64,000 nt of DNA. Origin: an uncultured Alloprevotella sp. Its GTDB lineage: Bacteria > Bacteroidota > Bacteroidia > Bacteroidales > Bacteroidaceae. Under the pieces are notes generated by a model, which worked only from the letters and a program-made list of their open reading frames with translations, ran no database searches and was not told where the DNA came from. Location: contig CALUNU010000007.1 in assembly GCA_944322095.1 (NCBI GenBank), positions 1 to 64,000 of the forward strand, in the 5' to 3' direction. Positions 58,863 to 64,000 of this stretch are shown in pieces; within the stretch, counting starts at the first letter, position 1, and each line of letters begins with the position of its first letter. The position numbers and the translations under genes were made by a program.

Positions 58863-60911
58863 ATGAGACTTCGCTTTCTGCCGGCCCTGCTGCTCGGGGC
58901 GGCTCTTGCCCTGCCGGCTGCCGCACAGCGGCATGACGTACTGCTGAACGACAACTGGCACTTCCGCTTTGGCCACGACGTGGAGCGGACGGCGGGACGC
59001 CGCGTGGACTTGCCCCATACGTGGAACGCGGCCGATGCCCTGACGGGGCAGAAGGACTATAAGCGAGGCATGGGCAACTACGGGAAAAAGTTCCACGTGC
59101 CGGCTGCCTGGCAGGGGCGGCGCCTCTTCCTGCGCTTCGAGGGGGCGGGCAACGTGGCCGACGTCTTCGTGAACGGACGCCATGCGGGCCGCCACCGCGG
59201 GGGCTACGGCGCCTTTGCCGTGGAAATCACGGACAAGGTGCGCTATGGGGCCGACAACGACGTGCTCGTGCGCGTGAACAACGCCGAGGACCTCACGCTC
59301 ATGCCCCTCGTGGGCGACTTCAACTTCTACGGTGGCCTTTACCGCGATGTGCACCTCGTTACGACCGACGCCACGTGCATCTCGCTCCTCGACCACGGCT
59401 CGTGCGGCCTGCGCCTCGTGCAGGACAGCGTGAGCCGCGGGCGGGCCGACGTGAGGGCCATCGTGAGGCTCGACAACGGGCTGGACAAGGCGGCCGACGT
59501 GACGCTGCGCCTGCGTGTGACCGACGGCGGGCGCGAGGTGGCACGGAGCGAACGCAGCCTGCGCCTGGCGCCCGATACGGACGGCAGGGCCGACACGCTC
59601 GCCGTGGGCATCGACCGCCCGCATCTCTGGGACGGACGGCGCGACCCCTTCCTCTACCGGGCCGAACTGACGCTGTGGCGCGGCGGACGCTGCGTGGACA
59701 GCATCTGCCGCCCGCTTGGTCTGCGTTCGGTGAGCGTCGACCCGCAGAAGGGCTTTTTCCTGAACGGCCGCCACGTACAGCTGCGCGGCGTGTGCCGACA
59801 TCAGGACCGCAGCGAGGTGGGCAATGCCCTGCGCCCGGAGCATCATGCCGAGGATGCCGCCATCATGGTGGAGATGGGGGCTAACGCCGTGCGCCTGGCC
59901 CACTATCCGCAGGCCGAGCGCTTCTATGACCTGGCGGACAGCCTGGGCCTTGTCGTATGGGCCGAGATACCCTTTGTGGGGCCGGGCGGATACAGCGACG
60001 AGGGCTTTGCCGACCTGCCCGGGTTTCGGGAGAACGGCCGCGAGCAGCTCACGGAGCTCATCCGCCAGCACGGTAACCACCCGTCCATCTGCATGTGGGG
60101 GCTGTTCAACGAGCTCTCCATGCGTGGCGATGACCCTGTGCCTTACATCCGCGAACTGAACGAATTGGCCCACAGCGAGGATCCCACGCGTCCCACCACG
60201 GCAGCCTCGAACACGGACGGCGCGCTCAACTTTGTGACCGACCTGATGGCATGGAACCGCTACGACGGCTGGTATGGCGGTACGCCCGCACAGCTGGGCC
60301 GCTGGCTCGACCGCATGCATGCCGCCCATCCGCAGCTGTGCATCGGCATCAGCGAGTATGGCGCGGGGGCCAGCATCTACCACCAGCAGGACACGCTGGC
60401 GCGGCCCGTGGCGGCGGGATGGTGGCACCCGGAAAACTGGCAGACGCAGTATCACATCGACAACTGGCGCGAACTGTCGGCACGGCCCTTCGTGTGGGGC
60501 TCGTTCGTGTGGAACCTGTTCGATTTCGGTGCGGCCCACCGCCACGAGGGCGACCGCCCGGGCATCAACGACAAGGGCCTGGTGACGTTCGACCGCCGCG
60601 TGCGCAAGGATGCCTTCTATTTTTACAAGGCCAACTGGCGCGACGACGAGCCCGTGCTCTATCTGACCGAGCGGCGCTGCACGCGGCGCACGCGACCCGT
60701 GCAGACGTTCCGCGCGTTTACCAACCTGGGCGAGGCCGAGCTCTTCGTCAACGGCAGCAGTCGGGGGCGCGTCCGTGCCGACTCGCTCCGCACCGTCACG
60801 TGGCGGGATGTGCGCCTCGCTCCCGGCCGCAACGTGGTGAGCGTCGTGGCCGGCCGGGGCAGAAACCTCCGTACGGACAGCTACGAATGCTATCTGGAAA
60901 ACGGTCGCTGA
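58863..60911 (+). CDS. Secreted GH2 glycoside hydrolase
   Basis: A 682-residue exported enzyme with a signal peptide ending PAAAQ (residue 21). Order of domains: jelly-roll sugar-binding domain (DNWHFRFG to about 180), immunoglobulin-like domain, TIM barrel, and a small C-terminal beta domain (LGEAELFVNGSSRG). The acid/base is Glu417 in WGLFNELSM and the nucleophile Glu498 in GISEYGAGAS. It is probably a beta-galactosidase, but beta-glucuronidase-type relatives share this length and the substrate cannot be fixed. It probably shares the nadB transcript despite the unrelated function. No terminator is visible up to the rpsO promoter. Confidence 0.9.
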   Translation: MRLRFLPALLLGAALALPAAAQRHDVLLNDNWHFRFGHDVERTAGRRVDLPHTWNAADALTGQKDYKRGMGNYGKKFHVPAAWQGRRLFLRFEGAGNVADVFVNGRHAGRHRGGYGAFAVEITDKVRYGADNDVLVRVNNAEDLTLMPLVGDFNFYGGLYRDVHLVTTDATCISLLDHGSCGLRLVQDSVSRGRADVRAIVRLDNGLDKAADVTLRLRVTDGGREVARSERSLRLAPDTDGRADTLAVGIDRPHLWDGRRDPFLYRAELTLWRGGRCVDSICRPLGLRSVSVDPQKGFFLNGRHVQLRGVCRHQDRSEVGNALRPEHHAEDAAIMVEMGANAVRLAHYPQAERFYDLADSLGLVVWAEIPFVGPGGYSDEGFADLPGFRENGREQLTELIRQHGNHPSICMWGLFNELSMRGDDPVPYIRELNELAHSEDPTRPTTAASNTDGALNFVTDLMAWNRYDGWYGGTPAQLGRWLDRMHAAHPQLCIGISEYGAGASIYHQQDTLARPVAAGWWHPENWQTQYHIDNWRELSARPFVWGSFVWNLFDFGAAHRHEGDRPGINDKGLVTFDRRVRKDAFYFYKANWRDDEPVLYLTERRCTRRTRPVQTFRAFTNLGEAELFVNGSSRGRVRADSLRTVTWRDVRLAPGRNVVSVVAGRGRNLRTDSYECYLENGR

Positions 60912-61090
60912 GGCGAGGATTTTTTCATCGGCGCAGTTGTCGTGAAGAATAGGATGTCGGTGGCCAGCGGCGGAAAGGGCGACGCAGAAGGCGCGTGCAG
61001 ACGAAAATGTCGGGGAGGGGAGGAAGATGGCAGAAACAGCCGTAAGGCCGTGAACGCCGCACCATTACAGCAGATTTTTACAGAGAAAGC

Positions 61091-61122
61091 TTGGCCGGCC
61101 GGGCGAAAGAGCGTATCTTTGC
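61091..61122 (+). promoter_or_regulatory. rpsO promoter
   Basis: TTG followed after 20 bases by TATCTTTGC (61114-61122), a textbook Bacteroidetes promoter, 47 bases before the start codon. Confidence 0.75.
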
Positions 61123-61169
61123 ACCGCCTTATTCAAGGCACGACTTAATATCTTAATTTCAACTACACA

Positions 61170-61439
61170 ATGTACTTAGATTCTGAGAAGAAGAAAGAGA
61201 TCTTTGGACAGTACGGAAAGTCTAACTCGGACACCGGTTCCGTTGAGAGCCAGGTGGCTTTGTTTTCCTACCGTATATCCCATTTGACGGAGCACATGAG
61301 AGCCAACCGTAAAGATCATACGACCGAACGCTCTCTGGTAAAACTTGTGGGTAAGCGCCGCGCCCTGCTCAACTATTTGAAGAGCCGCGACATCGAGCGC
61401 TATCGTGCGCTTGTGAAGTCGCTCGGCCTCCGCAAGTAA
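61170..61439 (+). CDS. rpsO: Small ribosomal subunit protein uS15
   Basis: An 89-residue primary binder of 16S rRNA. The family signature is complete: GSVESQVALFSYRISHLTEHM and DHTTERSLVKLVGKRRALLNYL. Codons are less GC-rich than in the neighbours, as expected for a highly expressed gene. It stands alone, with its own promoter and a strong terminator. pnp, its neighbour in many other bacteria, is not in the window. Confidence 0.98.
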   Translation: MYLDSEKKKEIFGQYGKSNSDTGSVESQVALFSYRISHLTEHMRANRKDHTTERSLVKLVGKRRALLNYLKSRDIERYRALVKSLGLRK

Positions 61440-61493
61440 AAAGGAAAAGGCTACCGCAGAGCCATGCTCTGAGCACCGGCCGCCACGAAAAAG

Positions 61494-61537
61494 ATCATCC
61501 CGCCCCTTCGGTATGAAGAGGCGGGATGACTTTTTTT
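61494..61537 (+). terminator. rpsO terminator
   Basis: CATCCCGCC pairs with GGCGGGATG, followed by AC and T7. Confidence 0.9.
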
Positions 61538-61609
61538 ATTGCAGCCGGCGGTGCGTGCGGAGCGGCCTTAGAAACAGCCTGCCACGACGTGCAGCCGACG
61601 TAAGGGCAT

Positions 61610-61669
61610 AAAAAAAGGGATACCGCTGTATCCCAACCTTGTTAACCTTAAATCTAATACTATGAAAAA
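61610..61669 (-). ncRNA. Probable small RNA
   Basis: On minus a complete transcription unit is visible: TTG at 61704-61706, 19 bases, the -7 box TATCTTTGC at 61676-61684, then about 60 bases ending in GGGATA-CAGCGG-TATCCC and T7. The body contains GTATTAGATTTAAGGTTAAC, a string I recall from other Bacteroidales spacers, although I cannot name the RNA. No open frame of use lies inside. The end points are predicted, not measured. The 1020-base open frame on plus that starts here (MKNTMQRYAFRL) is probably spurious. Confidence 0.65.
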
Positions 61670-61675
61670 CACAAT

Positions 61676-61706
61676 GCAAAGATACGCATTCCGCCTCCCG
61701 CTGCAA
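61676..61706 (-). promoter_or_regulatory. Promoter of the small RNA
   Basis: TTG-N19-TATCTTTGC on minus, one of the best matches to the Bacteroidetes consensus in the window. Confidence 0.7.
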
Positions 61707-61890
61707 GCACCGGCGGGGAGAAACTGTCAGGTTCTAACCTTATTTAAAGATTTTGCCAATGGTTTGAAAGTCAGAGTTGACAGAACAAAACGCAACAGAC
61801 GCGCCGACAAAGCGCGTCCGCGGGCTTTTTCCAACAGAAAAAGAGAAAAAGAGGAGAGGCGTGTCCGATTTTATTGTAATTTCGCTCCCC

Positions 61891-62508
61891 ATGAGCAGAC
61901 CGTGCTTTTCTCTGCGTCGCATGTGGCGGTGGCTGTTGCGTTTCCGCCACCGCCGCGGGTATGGCATCCATTCGCCTTTTGCCTTTTCCTTCGTGACGGG
62001 CGTCGTTTACGAGCGCGGGGCGTATTATGCCTACGCTCCCTTGTCGCGCGAAGCCCGCCCGGCGAGGGCCGCGCTGCGCGAGAAGGACGACCGCCTGCTC
62101 CTGCGGCTGGCCAATGCGAGCCGGGCGGCGTGGATGCTCGTGGCGGGGCCCGTGGCTCCGCTGTCGCTCAGCTATCTGCAAGCCGGGCGGAGCTGCCCCT
62201 GCAAGCAGGTGAGCGACGTTACGGCCGCTGCGCTGGAAGCAGCCATGCAGGGGCGCGAAGCTCCCGGCTTGGTCTATGCGGTCCCCGGCGCCGCGCTCGG
62301 CGCAGTGGTGCGCGCGGTGGTGCCCCGCGCCGGGGAGCACACGATGCTCGTGCTGGCAGGCATATACGCTTCGCATGCCGGCCGCGAAGCCTGGCGCAGC
62401 CTGAAGGCCGACAGCCGCGTGCGCGTTACGTTCGACCTTTACGATTTTGGCATCGCCTTTTTCCAGCGGCGACTGAACAAGCAGGACTACATAGTCAACT
62501 ATTTCTGA
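61891..62508 (+). CDS. Conserved Bacteroidetes hypothetical protein, methyltransferase-like
   Basis: A 205-residue cytoplasmic protein. The N-terminal FRHRRGYGIHSPFAFSFVTG followed by VVYERGAYYAY and the C-terminal DLYDFGIAFFQRRLNKQDYIV are, from memory, hallmarks of a family annotated in Bacteroidetes as SAM-dependent methyltransferase-like. The glycine-rich SAM loop is not recognisable here, so catalytic activity is doubtful. I start at MSRPCFSLRR; an ATG 38 codons upstream gives an unrelated Lys/Arg-rich extension. TAATTTCGC at 61878 is a possible -7 box very close to the start. Confidence 0.65.
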   Translation: MSRPCFSLRRMWRWLLRFRHRRGYGIHSPFAFSFVTGVVYERGAYYAYAPLSREARPARAALREKDDRLLLRLANASRAAWMLVAGPVAPLSLSYLQAGRSCPCKQVSDVTAAALEAAMQGREAPGLVYAVPGAALGAVVRAVVPRAGEHTMLVLAGIYASHAGREAWRSLKADSRVRVTFDLYDFGIAFFQRRLNKQDYIVNYF

Positions 62509-62533
62509 CATCATTCCTATTATATAATACAGC

Positions 62534-63097
62534 ATGGCAACCTCTCATTCCCCCCTCCCGCGCATCTATACCCGCACGGGCGACGACGCCACCACAGGGC
62601 TCTCCGACGGCCGCCGCGTGCGCAAGGACGACGCATGCGTGGCTGCCTGCGGCGATGTGGACGAGCTCAACAGTTTTATAGGCCTGCTGGCCACGGCTGT
62701 CGACGAGGAAGAACGCAACTTCCTGCACGGCGTGCAGCACAAACTGCTGCATGTGGGCGCCATGGTGGCCGGGTTCGTCACCGACGGCGGCCGGGTGCTG
62801 ACTGAAGCTGTCGGCCCCCTCGAGCAGCGCATCGACTGGACGCAGGCAGCAGCAGGCGAAAGAGCGGCGGCCTTTGTGCTGCCCGGCGGCAGCAGGCCGG
62901 CAGCGTTGGCTCATGTGTGCCGCACCGTGTGCAGGCGGGCCGAGCGCAGCCTCTGCACGGCCGCTGGCACCCAACCGACGGGCCCGGCAGGCATCTTCCT
63001 GAACCGCCTGTCAGACTATTTCTACGTCTTGGCGCTTCGATTAAACCAATTTTACGAAACAGCCGAAATAAAATGGGCGAAAGAAGCCGACTTATGA
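62534..63097 (+). CDS. Cob(I)alamin adenosyltransferase, PduO type
   Basis: A 187-residue cytoplasmic enzyme that transfers adenosyl from ATP to cobalamin, making coenzyme B12. The ATP-binding N-terminus IYTRTGDDATTGLSDGRRV, the VDELNSFIG helix and the FVLPGGS..ALAHVCRTVCRRAER segment with its catalytic arginines are all present. It follows the hypothetical gene after 25 bases and may be co-transcribed. No cobalamin riboswitch fits into the short gap, so regulation by B12 is not apparent. Confidence 0.92.
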   Translation: MATSHSPLPRIYTRTGDDATTGLSDGRRVRKDDACVAACGDVDELNSFIGLLATAVDEEERNFLHGVQHKLLHVGAMVAGFVTDGGRVLTEAVGPLEQRIDWTQAAAGERAAAFVLPGGSRPAALAHVCRTVCRRAERSLCTAAGTQPTGPAGIFLNRLSDYFYVLALRLNQFYETAEIKWAKEADL

Positions 63098-63178
63098 ATA
63101 AAAGAACTATTTTTGCCCCACTTTCAAAAATAAAGAATCAAATTAAAACACAGGCAAAACCCTAAAATTCTCATATCT

Positions 63179-63400
63179 ATGTATTGGACACTTGAATTGG
63201 CTTCAAAATTGGAGGACGCTCCCTGGCCGGCCACCAAAGACGAGCTCATCGACTACGCCATGCGCTCAGGAGCCCCCATGGAGGTGGTGGAAAACCTCCA
63301 AGAACTGGAAGACGAAGGGGAAATCTACGAGACCATCGAGGACGTATGGCCCGACTATCCCGACAAAGACGACTTCCTGTTCAACGAGGACGAATATTAG
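63179..63400 (+). CDS. DUF2795 domain protein
   Basis: A 73-residue acidic protein. The whole sequence (MYWTLELASKLEDAPWPAT, ELIDYAMRSGAPMEVVENL, EDVWPDYPDKDDFLFNEDEY) matches a small family, DUF2795, that is very conserved in Bacteroidetes. No function is known to me. There is no signal peptide or membrane segment. Strong conservation and low GC compared with neighbours suggest a core cytoplasmic role. A hairpin terminator follows 33 bases after the stop. Confidence 0.9.
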   Translation: MYWTLELASKLEDAPWPATKDELIDYAMRSGAPMEVVENLQELEDEGEIYETIEDVWPDYPDKDDFLFNEDEY

Positions 63401-63433
63401 TGACCTTCGAAGAGGTTCTACTTTTGATTGCAC

Positions 63434-63487
63434 CAGCGGGACAAGCATGGATGAAGTGTTTGTCCCGCTGATATTTTGTTTTTGAGG
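63434..63487 (+). terminator. Terminator of the DUF2795 gene
   Basis: CAGCGGGACAA (63434-63444) pairs with TTGTCCCGCTG (63460-63470), followed by ATATTTTGTTTTT. Confidence 0.75.
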
Positions 63488-63563
63488 GCTGTGTCTGTTT
63501 GCATTCTTCGTTGTTTTACGTTTTATTATTATGCTTCGGAGCGGACAGCGGGGTATAATGGCG

Positions 63564-63571
63564 TAAATTTG
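63564..63571 (+). promoter_or_regulatory. -7 box of the nucleoside kinase gene
   Basis: TAAATTTG fits TAnnTTTG, about 31 bases before the start codon. Confidence 0.55.
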
Positions 63572-63602
63572 TGACGCAACACTGAAAAATACCGCATTGA
63601 TT

Positions 63603-64000
63603 ATGGGAAAGACCGTCACTATACGTTGTAAGAATACGGGTAAGAGGCATAAGGTGCCCATGGGTTTTACGCTCGAAGAGGTTTATGAGATGCTCGAGCT
63701 CGACATGCCGCACGGAGCCACGAGCGCCAAGGTGAACAACAAGGTGGAAGGCCTTCACTTCATGTTCTTCAACGATAAGGACGTGGAGTTTCTCGACATC
63801 ACGTCGCCCTCGGGCTTGCGCACCTACACGCGTTCGCTCTTCTTCGTGCTCTACAAGGCGCTCCACGACCTTTATCCGTCGGCCCGCCTGCGCATCGACA
63901 CGCCGGTGTCGAACGGTTACTACTGCCGCGTGTTTATCGACGGCGGAGTGACACCCGCCCTGGTCGATGCCTTGCGGCAGCGCATGCACGAGATTGTGAA
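63603..64000 (+). CDS. Nucleoside kinase, N-terminal part (cut by window end)
   Basis: The first 132 residues of a longer protein. They match the N-terminus of the roughly 550-residue nucleoside (uridine-like) kinases of Bacteroidetes, which start with a TGS-like domain (VTIRCKNTGKRHKVPMGFTL) followed by a threonyl-tRNA-synthetase-like segment (AKVNNKVEGLHFMFFNDKDVEFLDI in overlapping pieces) before the P-loop kinase. The kinase domain itself lies beyond the window, so the assignment rests on the N-terminus alone. Confidence 0.8.
   Translation, partial: MGKTVTIRCKNTGKRHKVPMGFTLEEVYEMLELDMPHGATSAKVNNKVEGLHFMFFNDKDVEFLDITSPSGLRTYTRSLFFVLYKALHDLYPSARLRIDTPVSNGYYCRVFIDGGVTPALVDALRQRMHEIV

Noticed and set aside
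62509..62533. Cobalamin riboswitch before the PduO-type gene
   Set aside because: The gap is 25 bases, too short, and no conserved B12 box is present.
61662..62681. A 339-codon plus frame starting MKNTMQRYAFRL
   Set aside because: It runs out of frame over the conserved hypothetical gene and begins inside the small-RNA promoter region.

Overview
The window is chromosomal DNA from a GC-rich member of the Bacteroidales, most likely Prevotellaceae or a close relative. The evidence is the gene set: the type IX secretion core genes porP-K-L-M-N, a type V (FimA/Mfa-type) pilus locus, DUF2023, DUF2795, DUF3575 and DUF3868 proteins, and Bacteroidetes promoters with a TAnnTTTG(C) -7 box and usually no Shine-Dalgarno sequence. 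The species cannot be fixed from the sequence alone.

Layout. 1-942 is a repeat-packed spacer. 943-7788 (minus) holds a large secreted GH2 beta-galactosidase with a C-terminal carbohydrate-binding domain, the penicillin-binding protein DacB and an iron alcohol dehydrogenase. 8234-12211 (plus) holds a CPA2-type antiporter overlapping tcdA, then a flavodoxin and its DUF2023 partner. tRNA-Pro(GGG) follows on the minus strand. prmC and ribD are divergent around 13.7-14.2 kb. 15360-19311 (minus) is an envelope-folding and cell-wall block: three FKBP isomerases, an OmpH/Skp chaperone and murI. 19516-26537 (minus) is upp plus the T9SS core operon porPKLMN. 27534-34439 (plus) is sbcD-sbcC, miaB and a NUDIX hydrolase. 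34443-41046 (minus) is a 7TM-HD phosphodiesterase, a Wzx-like flippase and uvrA.

42181-56618 (plus) is the most distinctive region: an AraC-type regulator whose promoter is preceded by a G9 tract, then DUF3575, a DUF3868/OmpA/TPR lipoprotein, an Mfa2/FimB-like anchor, a FimA-like major pilin followed by a terminator, three accessory lipoproteins, and a 1544-residue protein with a signal peptide and a probable T9SS sorting tail. I read this as a type V pilus whose last protein would be exported by the T9SS encoded 25 kb away. After it come nadB, a second GH2 enzyme, rpsO, a probable small RNA on the minus strand, a conserved hypothetical gene, a PduO-type adenosyltransferase, a DUF2795 protein and the start of a nucleoside kinase.

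The large spacers share a layered set of repeats. The most striking is an element of 342 bp (363 bp in one copy) present four times, two per orientation. It carries three TCCATCCCATGGA near-palindromes exactly 21 bp apart and a small hairpin whose stem changes in a compensatory way between copies. Around it are shorter palindromes, a hairpin family built on GGCGGC and AGGAGGGG arms, a 105-bp repeat pair, and an 84/85-bp dyad-plus-promoter repeat in front of both the antiporter gene and nadB. I do not recognise these elements, and they are the best candidates for something undescribed here.
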